This document shows positions 43,821 through 52,207 of a stretch of 64,000 nt of DNA, in pieces; the first letter of the stretch is position 1; every line of letters starts with the position of its first letter. The position numbers were made by a program, and so were the translations under genes. This DNA comes from Nucisporomicrobium flavum (GTDB lineage: Bacteria > Actinomycetota > Actinomycetes > Mycobacteriales > Micromonosporaceae): assembly GCF_016464385.1 (NCBI RefSeq), contig NZ_JADMLH010000007.1:124001-188000 (forward strand), given 5' to 3'. The notes beneath the pieces were generated by a model, which was given only the letters and a program-made list of their open reading frames with translations, had not been told where the DNA came from and made no database searches.

Positions 43821-44834
43821 TCAGGCGGGCGGGGCCACGCTGGCGCGGTCCACCAGCGTGGGCGCGATGACGACCCGCTCCGGCGTCGTGGTCTCCGCGG
43901 TGATCTGCGCGAGCAGCAGGTCCAGGCCCGCGTGGGCCACGGCGCCGAAAGCCGGCCGTACGGTCGTCAGCGGCGGGATGAAGAACGCCGCCTCCGGGAC
44001 GTCGTCGAAGCCCACCACGCTCACATCCTCCGGCACCTTGCGCCCGCGCTCGCTGAAGGCGCGCAGCAGGCCCAGCGCCTGGTGGTCGTTCGCCGTGAAG
44101 ACCGCGGTCACCTCGGGCATCCGCGCCAGCATCTGACCGGCGTCGTAGCCCGATGCGGCCGACCAGTCACCGGGTACCAGCGGCGGCACCTCGGCGCCCG
44201 CGTCCTCCAGGGCGGCCCGCCAGCCCTCGATCCGGCCGGCGGCGTCGTACCAGTCGGCGGGTCCCGAGACGTGCCAGACCGTACGGTGCCCCGCGGCGAG
44301 CAGCCGTTCCGTGGCCAGCCGCGCCCCCGCGGCCTGGTCGACGATCACCAGCGCGTGGGCCCGGCGCGGGTCGCCGTCGATCGTGACCAGCGGTACGCCG
44401 GCGGGCATGTCCTCGAGAGCGTCGTCGGCCGAGGCGACCGGCGCGATGACCACGAGCCCCGCCACGCGCTGGTCGAGGTGGCGCTCCACCGCACCGGCGA
44501 TCGACTCCCGGTCGAGGCGGCCCACGCTCCCCACGCTCACGGCGAAGCCCGCCTCCGCCGCGGCCTGCTCGAACGCGGCCAGCAGCGACGCGGGGCCGTA
44601 CAGCGTGCTGTTCTGCGCCACCACGCCGATGAGCTGGGATTTTCCGGTGACCAGGGCACGGGCCGCGCGGTTGGGGCGGTACCCCAGCTCGGCGATGGCG
44701 GCCCGGACGCGCAGCCGGGTCTGCTCGCGGACGTTCGGATGGTCGTTGAGGACCCGCGAGACGGTCTGGTGCGAGACCCCGGCGAGCCGGGCCACGTCGG
44801 TCATGGCCGGGCTGCGCGTCACCCTGACGTCCAT
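43821..44834 (-). CDS. LacI-family transcriptional regulator of the arabinose locus
   Basis: A 337-residue repressor. The HTH reads MTDVARLAGVSHQTVSRVLNDHPNVREQTRLRV, with hinge helix RAARALVTGKS. The sugar-binding domain follows (LIGVVAQNSTLYGPA ... FTANDHQALGLLRAF ... VVGFDDVPEAAFF). It lies next to araDA and the importer, with matching operators before each and before itself. Probably released by L-arabinose or a relative. ATG 44834 has GGAG six bases upstream; ATG 44846 is another choice. Confidence 0.93.
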   Translation of the reverse strand: MDVRVTRSPAMTDVARLAGVSHQTVSRVLNDHPNVREQTRLRVRAAIAELGYRPNRAARALVTGKSQLIGVVAQNSTLYGPASLLAAFEQAAAEAGFAVSVGSVGRLDRESIAGAVERHLDQRVAGLVVIAPVASADDALEDMPAGVPLVTIDGDPRRAHALVIVDQAAGARLATERLLAAGHRTVWHVSGPADWYDAAGRIEGWRAALEDAGAEVPPLVPGDWSAASGYDAGQMLARMPEVTAVFTANDHQALGLLRAFSERGRKVPEDVSVVGFDDVPEAAFFIPPLTTVRPAFGAVAHAGLDLLLAQITAETTTPERVVIAPTLVDRASVAPPA

Positions 44835-45000
44835 CACCCACTCCATCCCGCCTGACGGCACCCGCTCGCCGGCACTGCCGGCAGGCCGGCGCCGCGCCGC
44901 ACCCGCGGACGCGGCTTCACCGATCTCGGCCGGATCGTATCGCCGGTGGCCGGACGGCCGGACACCCGCTGTGCGTCCCCCGCTACGGACCCGCGATGCA

Positions 45001-45016
45001 TTGTTAGCGATAACAA
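45001..45016. promoter_or_regulatory. LacI-type operator between lacI-like and DUF2252 genes
   Basis: TTGTTAGCGATAACAA is an inverted repeat, TTGTTA and TAACAA around GCGA. It lies 167 bases before the LacI-family ATG, so autoregulation is likely. Confidence 0.65.
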
Positions 45017-45120
45017 GATCGGCGTCAACCGGCGGCTGCGGTGAGGGCCCTCGCCGGGCGGCGCAGGAAGGCCACGGGGCAGCCTTCCTGATCTTCCCGC
45101 GGTGCGTAGGCTCGGCGGTG

Positions 45121-46647
45121 ATGGACGCGCGCCCCGTTTCCCCGCCCGCCGCCGGTCCGGCGGACACCCCGCCGCCCGATGAGCAAGGTCCGGCGGAGGC
45201 TGCGCCGACCGACGGGCTCGGTCCGGCGGAGGCAGTGCCGCCCGATGGGCACATCGTGCTCGACGGCGGCCGGGACGACGGGTTCACGTCGCTGCGGCGG
45301 CCCGGGCGGCCGCGCGCCGAGCGCTACGAGCTGGGCCGGTCCCTGCGCGACCGCTCGCCCCGGTCGGATCTCGCGCATTGGAAACCCGCGGCCGGCCGGG
45401 CCGACCCCGTGGCTCAGATCATGGAGGCGCACGAGGGGCGCCTGGAGTGGCTCATTCCCGTACGGGTCGGGCGCATGATCGCTTCGCCGTACGCGTTCCT
45501 GCGCGGGTCGGCGAACATCATGGCGGACGACTTCGCGAGCCTGCCGCGTACCGGGATCACGCCGGTCATCTGCGGCGACGCCCACCTGGGGAACTTCGGG
45601 TTCTACGCCTCCCCGGAGCGGGAGCTGGTCTTCGACCTGAACGACTTCGACGAGGCGCACCCGGGCGCCTGGGAGTGGGACCTGCGCCGCCTCGTGACCA
45701 GCGTGTACGTGGCCGGGCGGCAGAACGGCTTCCGGGAGCACGACTGCGCCGACGCCGTGCAGCACTGCGTGCAGGAGTACCGCGAGCAGATCGGTCACCT
45801 CGCCGAGATGCCGCTGCTGGCCCGCTCGTTCGAGACGATCGACGTCGACGACCTGCGCAAGGCCGCCAGCAAGGCGAACTTCAAGGACGAGATCGAACGC
45901 GCCGCGCGGCGGGCACGCCGCCGGACCAGCGACCGGGCGCTGCCGCGCTTCACCGAGCAGCGGGACGGGACCGTACGCCTGGTCGAGGAGCCGCCGCTGA
46001 TCACGCGCCCGACCGACGCCGACCTGGAACACCTGGCCGCGGCGCTGGACGGGTACCTGAACACGCTGCCGCCGCACTGGGCGCGGATCCTCGCCGGTTA
46101 CCGGATCGTCGACATCGCGCACAAGGTCGTCGGTGTGGGTTCGGTGGGGCTGCGCGCGTACGTTGCCCTGTGCGAGGGCAGCAGCCCCGACGACGTGGTG
46201 TTCCTGCAGCTCAAGCAGGCCCGCCGCTCGGTGGTCGCGAAACACCAGCACGGCGCCGCCGCGTGGCACCGGCACCAGGGGCAGCGGGTGGTGGAGTATC
46301 AGCAGGCCCTGCAGACGGTCAGCGACCCGCTGCTCGGCTGGACCACGGTGGGTGATGTGCAGTACTACGTCCGGCAGTTCCGCGACATGAAGGGGGCGAT
46401 CCTCGTCGAGGACATCAACGCCTCGGCGCTCGAGGACTACGCGGGGATCTGCGGCTATCTGCTGGCGAAGAGCCACGCCCGGACCAGCGGCGCGTCGATG
46501 ATCGCCGGGTACATCGGGGGCAGCGACAAGCTCGACGAGGTGCTGTGCAAGTTCGCCCGCGCGTACGCCGACCAGGTCGAGAGCGACCACCACCGGCTGG
46601 TGGCGGCCGTCCGCGCCGGCGTGCTGCCCGCGGAGACGGTCCGATGA
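45121..46647 (+). CDS. DUF2252 domain-containing protein
   Basis: A 508-residue protein. After a Pro-rich N-terminus of about 60 residues the DUF2252 domain runs from HWKPAAGRADPVAQI. Landmarks are FLRGSANIMADDFA, VICGDAHLGNFGFYASPE and FDLNDFDEAHPGAWEWDLRRL. The HLGNFG and DLNDFDE pieces recall the catalytic and metal motifs of aminoglycoside phosphotransferase-like kinases, so a kinase fold is plausible. Function unknown. The FDOR gene follows by 49 bases. Confidence 0.9.
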   Translation: MDARPVSPPAAGPADTPPPDEQGPAEAAPTDGLGPAEAVPPDGHIVLDGGRDDGFTSLRRPGRPRAERYELGRSLRDRSPRSDLAHWKPAAGRADPVAQIMEAHEGRLEWLIPVRVGRMIASPYAFLRGSANIMADDFASLPRTGITPVICGDAHLGNFGFYASPERELVFDLNDFDEAHPGAWEWDLRRLVTSVYVAGRQNGFREHDCADAVQHCVQEYREQIGHLAEMPLLARSFETIDVDDLRKAASKANFKDEIERAARRARRRTSDRALPRFTEQRDGTVRLVEEPPLITRPTDADLEHLAAALDGYLNTLPPHWARILAGYRIVDIAHKVVGVGSVGLRAYVALCEGSSPDDVVFLQLKQARRSVVAKHQHGAAAWHRHQGQRVVEYQQALQTVSDPLLGWTTVGDVQYYVRQFRDMKGAILVEDINASALEDYAGICGYLLAKSHARTSGASMIAGYIGGSDKLDEVLCKFARAYADQVESDHHRLVAAVRAGVLPAETVR

Positions 46648-46696
46648 GCGCAATCCGGCACCGACGCACGGCGCGGGCGGGCGCGGAGGGAGTTCG

Positions 46697-47104
46697 ATGA
46701 GCGGGCCGGTGGATCTGCACTCCCCCGCGCTGCTGGAATTCTGGACCGCGCGGCACCTGTGCACGCTGACCACGCTGCGCAAGGACGGCTCGCCGCACGT
46801 CGTGCCGGTCGGCGCGACGCTCGACGTTCCCGCCGGGCTGGTCCGGGTGACGGCGTCGCGCACCTCGGCGAAGGTGCGGCACGTTCTCGCCGGCAGCGGG
46901 CGCGTGGCGATCTGCCAGGTCGACGGCCGGCACTGGAGCACGATCGAGGGCGAGGCCGTCGTCCGCGACGATCCCGCGTCGATCGCCGAGGCCGAGCGCC
47001 GCTACGCCGAGCGTTACCGGCAGCCGCGCCCCAATCCGGCCCGGGTGGTCCTCGAGGTGACGATCACCAAGGTGCTCGGGTCGATCTCGCTGGGCGGAAC
47101 CTGA
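46697..47104 (+). CDS. F420/FMN-binding split-barrel oxidoreductase (FDOR-B-like)
   Basis: A 135-residue pyridoxamine-phosphate-oxidase-like protein: FWTARHLCTLTTLRKDGSPHVVPVG, then VRVTASRTSAKVRHV and STIEGEAVVRDDP. Proteins of this size and pattern in actinomycetes bind F420. It reduces an unknown substrate. GGAGG lies nine bases upstream of the ATG. Probably cotranscribed with the DUF2252 gene. Confidence 0.9.
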   Translation: MSGPVDLHSPALLEFWTARHLCTLTTLRKDGSPHVVPVGATLDVPAGLVRVTASRTSAKVRHVLAGSGRVAICQVDGRHWSTIEGEAVVRDDPASIAEAERRYAERYRQPRPNPARVVLEVTITKVLGSISLGGT

Positions 47105-47125
47105 CCCAGCGGGCCTCGATCTCGC

Positions 47126-48073
47126 TCACTGGAAGCTGATCAACTCCGGCACGTTCTTGAACTTCAGCAGGTCCTTGGCGCCGTACCGCTTGATGTCCTC
47201 GTCGTAGAACAGCTTGTAGCCGAGGTGGAACTGCTGGGGACGGCGCAGCCTGTTCCAGGTCGCGTCCTTCTCCGAGCGGGTGCCGAAACCGTCGACGTGC
47301 TGCACCATCGCCAGGCCGGGCTGCTTCTTGATGCGGGCGACGTCGGGCAGCATCGACGAGCGGAACTGGTGCAGGACGAACAGCTTCTCGGGCAGGTTGT
47401 GCCGCTTCACGAGGCCGGCGACGTAGTCGGACACCCGGTTGACCTCGCCGGAGCCGACCTTGCCGATGGTCCTGCCGGGAACCTTGCCCTGGGGCATGCG
47501 CCACTCCGGGTCCAGGGCCAGCCCGACGTGCGGCTGGACGAGGAAGCGTTCCAGCTGTCGCGCCTGGGGCAGGAAGTCACCCCGGCCCGGCTGCAGGTCG
47601 AGGATCACCAGGACCCTGTTGCGCCTGGCCTGGTCGACGTACTGCTGGATCCTGGCCATCGGGATCATCTGGCTGTAGTCGCCGTCCCTGCCCGGGCCGG
47701 CCTGGGCGACGCTGGCGATCAGCTCGTACGCCACCTGCACCTTGCGGCCGCCGGCGAACGGTTTCGCGGCGGCACGCAGCTTGGGGAGCATCTTGTCCGG
47801 GGTGCCCTCGCCGAGCACGCCCAGCGTGGCGGTGCCGGCCGTGCCGTAGTACGCGACCACGCGATACGTCGGGAAGATCCTGGTGCCGCCCAGCGGAAGC
47901 TCGGGCGTCGATCCCGGAGCGGCGCTCGCCGAAGGCGAGGGACCGGCCGGCGCGGGAGCGGACGCCGAGGGGGACGGCGAGGTGGGAGCCGCCTGCGGGG
48001 TGGGTGACTCGTCGGTGCCGCAGGCGGTGAGGGCCGCCACGGCCAGAACGGTGACAGCACGGCGCACCAGCAC
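47126..48073 (-). CDS. Hypothetical lipoprotein with TIM-barrel-like domain
   Basis: A 315-residue exported lipoprotein: lipobox LTAC with Cys18, a Ser/Ala/Pro linker to about residue 55, then a domain starting RIFPTYRVVAYYGTAGTATLGVLG, continuing VAYELIASVAQAGPGRDGDYS, VLVILDLQPGRGDFLPQA and VGLALDPEWRMPQGKVPG. The alternating strands and helices with acidic ends suggest a TIM barrel, perhaps a glycosidase relative, but no family is recognised. GTG 48073 has AAGGAGG five bases upstream, which decides the start. Confidence 0.85.
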   Translation of the reverse strand: MLVRRAVTVLAVAALTACGTDESPTPQAAPTSPSPSASAPAPAGPSPSASAAPGSTPELPLGGTRIFPTYRVVAYYGTAGTATLGVLGEGTPDKMLPKLRAAAKPFAGGRKVQVAYELIASVAQAGPGRDGDYSQMIPMARIQQYVDQARRNRVLVILDLQPGRGDFLPQARQLERFLVQPHVGLALDPEWRMPQGKVPGRTIGKVGSGEVNRVSDYVAGLVKRHNLPEKLFVLHQFRSSMLPDVARIKKQPGLAMVQHVDGFGTRSEKDATWNRLRRPQQFHLGYKLFYDEDIKRYGAKDLLKFKNVPELISFQ

Positions 48074-48202
48074 ATCGACCTCCTTGTCCACGGGCTCGGG
48101 CCACCCTACTGCGGGGCACCGGCAAGCCCGTCCTGCGTACCCGGGACAAGGTAGGTACTCGGGCTCATCCGCGCAGGTCGGCGCCACGAAAGAGTGGCTG
48201 CC

Positions 48203-49510
48203 ATGACCTCCGCCACGCACCTGGCCGCCCGGACGCCGGTCACCCGGGACCGCTACGTCGACCTGCTCAGGGTCGCCTCGCTGGGCACCGTGATCGCCGG
48301 TCACTGGCTCATGGCCGTACCGGACGGGGACCGGATCACCAACGTGCTCGCCGTCGTCCCGATCCTGCAGCCGCTCACCTGGCTCCTGCAGGTGATGCCC
48401 CTGTTCTTCCTGGTCGGCGGCTTCGCGCACGCGACCGCGTGGAACTCCATCCAGCGTCGCGGCGGCGGCTACGCGGACTTCGTCCGGTCGCGGACCGCCC
48501 GGCTGCTGCGTCCCGCCGCGGTGTTCCTCGGCGTCTGGCTGGTCATCGCCCTGGGAGCAGCGCTGGCGGGACAGGACCACGGCATCGTGCGGGTCGCGCT
48601 GCGTACGGTCGTACAGCCGTTGTGGTTCCTCGGTGTCTATCTGGGACTTGTGGCACTCGCACCGGTCATGCTGCGGCTGCACCGCGCTTTCGGCGTACGC
48701 GTGCCGGTCGCATTGTTCGCCACGGCCGCCGTCGTGGACGTGCTGCGATTCGATGGGTACGCCGGAATCGCCACGCTCAACCTGCTCCTGGTCTGGGCCG
48801 CGGTGCACCAGCTGGGCTACCTGTACGCCGACGGCACGCTGCAGCGGTACGGCCTGCCCCTCGCCGTGGGCGGCATGGCGGCGCTGCTGGTGCTGACGAC
48901 TGCGGGCCCGTACCCGACGTCCATGGTGGGTGTCCCCGGCGAAGCGGTGTCCAACATGTCCCCTCCCACGCTGGCCCTGGCCGCCCACGCGGTGTGGCTG
49001 ACCGGCCTGGCGATGCTGCTGCGCGGCCCGGCGACGCGCTGGCTGGCGCGCGCCCGCGTGTGGCGTACGGTCGTCGCCGCCAACGGCCTGGCCATGACCG
49101 CCTTCCTGTGGCACCTCAGCGCGGCGTTTCTCCTGCTCGCCGTCTTCCGGTCGGGTATCGGCGGCGCGCCCGGCACGACGTCCTGGTGGCTGACCCGGCC
49201 CGTGTGGCTGGCGGCGGCCGGCGCGGTCACGGCGGTCCTGGTGTCGGCTTTCCGACGGTTCGACACGCTCGGACCGACGGCGATCTCGCCCGGGGCACCG
49301 GCGACGACGGCCGCGTTGGGAACGGCGTTGTGCACGCTCGGGGTGCTGGGAGTGTCCGCAGTGGGGTACGGCGGCCTGCTGACCGGCAAGACCGCGACGT
49401 TGCTGGTGGTACCGGTCACCGCGCCGATCACGCTAGCGATGATCGCGTTGGGGGCGGTTCTGCTGCGTCGTGAAAACCGTCGGAGGGCGGCGGTAGCGTC
49501 GAACGCATGA
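48203..49510 (+). CDS. Acyltransferase-3 family membrane protein
   Basis: A 435-residue integral membrane protein with ten or more helices. The family start RDRYVDLLRVASLGTVIAGHWLMAV includes the usual R-D-LR and catalytic-type His region; MPLFFLVGGFAH follows. Such enzymes O-acylate sugars, lipids or antibiotics at the membrane. The acceptor is unknown. ATG 48203 has GAAAGAG upstream. It overlaps the pirin gene by four bases (ATGA). Confidence 0.9.
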   Translation: MTSATHLAARTPVTRDRYVDLLRVASLGTVIAGHWLMAVPDGDRITNVLAVVPILQPLTWLLQVMPLFFLVGGFAHATAWNSIQRRGGGYADFVRSRTARLLRPAAVFLGVWLVIALGAALAGQDHGIVRVALRTVVQPLWFLGVYLGLVALAPVMLRLHRAFGVRVPVALFATAAVVDVLRFDGYAGIATLNLLLVWAAVHQLGYLYADGTLQRYGLPLAVGGMAALLVLTTAGPYPTSMVGVPGEAVSNMSPPTLALAAHAVWLTGLAMLLRGPATRWLARARVWRTVVAANGLAMTAFLWHLSAAFLLLAVFRSGIGGAPGTTSWWLTRPVWLAAAGAVTAVLVSAFRRFDTLGPTAISPGAPATTAALGTALCTLGVLGVSAVGYGGLLTGKTATLLVVPVTAPITLAMIALGAVLLRRENRRRAAVASNA

Positions 49511-50481
49511 GCAACCTGCAGGCGGATCCCGAGGTCGGCGGCCAGGTCACCGAGGTGCATGTCACGACGGAGGTGCTGGAAGGCGCGCCGGTCGCGCTCG
49601 GCGGCCCCCGCGGCATGGAAGTCGTGCGCACCCTGCCGAACAAGCATCGGCGCCTGGTGGGCGCGTGGTGCTTCCTGGACGCGTACGGGCCGCACGACCT
49701 GACCACGGCCGCCGGGATGCGCGTCGGGCCGCACCCGCACATCGGCCTGCAGACCGTGAGCTGGCTGGTCCGGGGCGAGATCCTGCACCGCGACAGCCTC
49801 GGCAACCGGCAGGAGATCCGGCCCGGCAGCCTCAACCTCATGACCGCGGGACGGGGCATCTCGCACTCGGAGGAGACGCCCGGGACCCATGGGCCGGTGC
49901 TGCAGGGCGTACAGCTGTGGGTGGCGCTGCCCGCCGCCGACCGCGACGTGGCGCCCTCCTTCGACCACCACGACGACCTGCCGGTCCTGACCGGCCCGGG
50001 CCTGACCGCGACGGTCCTGATGGGCGACCTCGCCGGCGCCACGTCGCCGGCCCGCTGCCACACCCCGCTGGTGGGCGCGGAGCTCACCCTCGCCGCCGGG
50101 GCGGACACCCGGCTGCCGCTACGACCCGACTTCGAGTACGCGCTGCTCACGCTCGACGGCGAGGCGGCCGTCGCGGGCACGCCGCTGAAGCCCGGCCCGT
50201 TGCTGTATCTCGGAGCGGGACGGTCGTCGCTGTCGCTGTCGGCCGGGCCGGAGAGCCGGGTCCTGCTGCTGGGCGGGGAGCCGTTCGAGGAGAAGCTCGT
50301 GATGTGGTGGAACTTCGTCGGCAGGGAGCACGACGAGATCGTGGCGGCGCGCGAGGCCTGGGAGAGCGGCGGGGACGGGCGGTTCGGAACGGTCCGCGGG
50401 TACGACGGGCCGCCGATCCCCGCGCCGCCGATGCCGATCACCCGGCTGGTGCCGCGGGGGCGGGTCCGGCCGGTCTCCTGA
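49507..50481 (+). CDS. Pirin-family protein
   Basis: A 324-residue two-cupin protein. The N-terminal cupin has GPHPHIGLQTVSWLVRGEILHRDS and a later Glu in SHSEETPG; these are the His, His, His and Glu iron ligands of pirins. Some pirins have quercetin dioxygenase activity, others regulate. The C-terminal cupin ends EPFEEKLVMWWNFVGR, a conserved pirin piece. Coupled with the acyltransferase gene by an ATGA overlap. Confidence 0.94.
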   Translation: MSNLQADPEVGGQVTEVHVTTEVLEGAPVALGGPRGMEVVRTLPNKHRRLVGAWCFLDAYGPHDLTTAAGMRVGPHPHIGLQTVSWLVRGEILHRDSLGNRQEIRPGSLNLMTAGRGISHSEETPGTHGPVLQGVQLWVALPAADRDVAPSFDHHDDLPVLTGPGLTATVLMGDLAGATSPARCHTPLVGAELTLAAGADTRLPLRPDFEYALLTLDGEAAVAGTPLKPGPLLYLGAGRSSLSLSAGPESRVLLLGGEPFEEKLVMWWNFVGREHDEIVAAREAWESGGDGRFGTVRGYDGPPIPAPPMPITRLVPRGRVRPVS

Positions 50482-50692
50482 AGCCGGCCGCCGGGCGCTT
50501 GCCGCCCGCGACGCGTCATCCCGCTTGCTGCCCGGGGGCGTCGCGTCCTTGCCGTTTGTGGTGGGTGCGGGTCCCGCCCTGAGGTGGGCCGGAAGTTCCA
50601 CTTCGGGTCGTCGCACCAAGATGGCTTGACGGTCGTGGCGGCGCGGCGGATGGTCGGAGGAGACACCTTTCCCCGGCAGGCCGGAGGAGACG

Positions 50693-51130
50693 ATGAGCCT
50701 GCTCGACGTGGGCAAACTCGCCCTCATCACCGTGACACCGACACTGCTCGGCGCGGCCGTGGTCTACGGGCCGCGACTGTGTTCCGCGGTCGCCCGCGCC
50801 TGGCCCGACCGCAAAGCGTCAGAGCCGCGCCCGGCCGGCCCGCCGATCGAACAACTCGCGGCCGACCTGCGCCGCCTGCTCCGCCTCCACGAGGCCCTCA
50901 CCTACTCGGCCCACATCGCGATGCGCGCCCACCGGCTGTGGGCCGTCGAGGCGGCGATCGGCGTCCGCGCGGTCGAGGCCGCGCAGGCCCTCGACGTGCC
51001 GCATCGCGACCCGGAGAAACCCGGCGACCTGACCCGGGCGGAGCTTGCGGCGTTGTTGCACGGGCTGGCGGACGCGGGTCTGATGTTGCCGTCCACGGTC
51101 GGTCACTTCACGAAGGACGGCCGCCTCTGA
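50693..51130 (+). CDS. Small membrane-tethered hypothetical protein
   Basis: A 145-residue protein with one N-terminal helix (LALITVTPTLLGAAVVYG), a Pro-rich stretch and a helical cytoplasmic domain (IEQLAADLRRLLRLHEALTYSAHIAMRAHRLWAVEAAIG ... LTRAELAALLHGLADAGLMLP). ATG 50693 has GGAGGAGAC upstream. Similar small proteins are found in actinomycetes without known role. The 16/17-bp tandem repeat begins 39 bases after its stop. Confidence 0.75.
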   Translation: MSLLDVGKLALITVTPTLLGAAVVYGPRLCSAVARAWPDRKASEPRPAGPPIEQLAADLRRLLRLHEALTYSAHIAMRAHRLWAVEAAIGVRAVEAAQALDVPHRDPEKPGDLTRAELAALLHGLADAGLMLPSTVGHFTKDGRL

Positions 51131-51169
51131 GGACAGCTGCCGTTGTGTCTCGCGCGGAGTGCGGAGGAC

Positions 51170-51267
51170 GGGCCGCCGTTGAGGACGGGCCGCCGCTGAG
51201 GACAACCGCCGCTGAGGACAACCGCCGCTGAGGACGACCGCCGTTGAGGACGACCGCCGTTGGGGAC
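51170..51267. repeat. 16/17-bp tandem repeat, six copies
   Basis: Six head-to-tail units of the form xxCCGCCGYTGAGGAC, two of 17 bp followed by four of 16 bp, with the last one changed at one base. The related CCGCCTCTGAGGAC at 51121-51134 includes the stop of the preceding gene, so the array may have grown from that sequence. Mixed unit lengths rule out a coding role. No spacer units, so it is not CRISPR. Confidence 0.85.
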
Positions 51268-51374
51268 GGCCGCCTCCGAGCGGGGCGGTTCCGCGTTGTG
51301 GCGCGACTGAGATCGACGAGACCGACATGGGCGCGGCCGACGCCGGCCCCCACTGACGCACGCGAGGGCTGGGG

Positions 51375-51404
51375 TGAAACGGCGGCGGGTGCACCCGCCG
51401 CCGT
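51375..51404. terminator. Perfect 30-bp palindromic terminator
   Basis: A full palindrome from AAACGGCGG to CCGCCGTTT, with A and T tracts at the two ends, so it works in both directions. It lies between the plus-strand gene ending at 51130 and the small minus-strand ORF ending at 51423. Confidence 0.85.
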
Positions 51405-51422
51405 TTCCGGCCCCGGCGGCGG

Positions 51423-51539
51423 TCAACGGGGGCGGGTTGCGCCTGCCGGGGAGTTCAGGGTGGACAGGGTCCAGGCGTCCAGCCGGCGCAGGGCCGTGCG
51501 GACGGTGGCGCGTACGGCGCCGAGGTCGAGGCGCGGCAT
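51423..51539 (-). CDS. 38-residue small protein
   Basis: ATG 51539 has AAGGAG six bases upstream, one of the best ribosome-binding sites in the window. The product is a basic, helical 38-mer (MPRLDLGAVRATVRTALRRL at the start, ending ATRPR). A bidirectional terminator starts 19 bases after the stop. These signals support a real gene. No family is recognised; it has no signal peptide. Confidence 0.55.
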   Translation of the reverse strand: MPRLDLGAVRATVRTALRRLDAWTLSTLNSPAGATRPR

Positions 51540-52207
51540 GATCCGCTCCTTCCGATCCGTGTCGTGTATCCGTCACTTTCCGGGGCTCGATGTCCCCGGG
51601 AGGCCGGTACGGACGACCGGCGCAGGGCCGGTACGCGCGTCCGGCATCCGGGCCGGCACAGCGCCGGGCCGGCCCTTCGCCCTCCACGGTGCCACCTTCG
51701 CGGCCATGATCCGTACGCGGCCGGGGTGTCCCTCGACACGGTCACCGCGGGTAGCCGGCGACCGGACGTGGAATTCCTCAGTGGGTCATTAAGAATGGCT
51801 TAACTTCTGCGGTCGGCTACTCACCGGAAACATTCCGGGCCGTTCCTGGAATGGTCCAGCCCTCCGGCGGCCGTGGTGACTCTGCGTCAAATGCAGTGGA
51901 CCTTGCGTACGTCACAGCACGGGAAATGAACCGCTCGGCGGCCGCGCCCGTACTGTGTGTCGACGGTGAACTCCCGGCGGGCCGCGGCGCCGGGCCGGCG
52001 GGCGGGCGCGAGGGGCGCCGGCCGTCGGGTGAAGCGCCTCCGCGGGCGGTAGCGCCGTACGCAAAACCGTGGTTAACCTTCCAACTCGACCGCGCGGAAG
52101 GTGCCAGGGGGCGCCCGGCGCGCGGACGCGTCGGCGAGGACGGGGGGACGGATGCGGCAACGGGCCGGCTCGGCGTACCCCGGGCCGTGGCGCGCCGGGG
52201 CGGGCCG
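51540..52207. other. Upstream region of the giant repeat protein
   Basis: Contains the promoter of the small minus-strand ORF and of the giant gene. An AT-richer patch at 51789-51803 (TTAAG, five bases, CTTAA) and the octamer GGTTAACC at 52071-52078 stand out. The reading frame of the giant gene is open from 51851, but composition looks non-coding before 52208. Confidence 0.4.

Noticed and set aside
51170..51267. CRISPR array
   Set aside because: Units are only 16-17 bp and directly adjacent, with no unique spacers and no cas genes.
51851..52207. Coding extension of the giant protein to 1779 residues
   Set aside because: Composition changes sharply before ATG 52208 and includes promoter-like AT-richer patches; kept as possible but not preferred.
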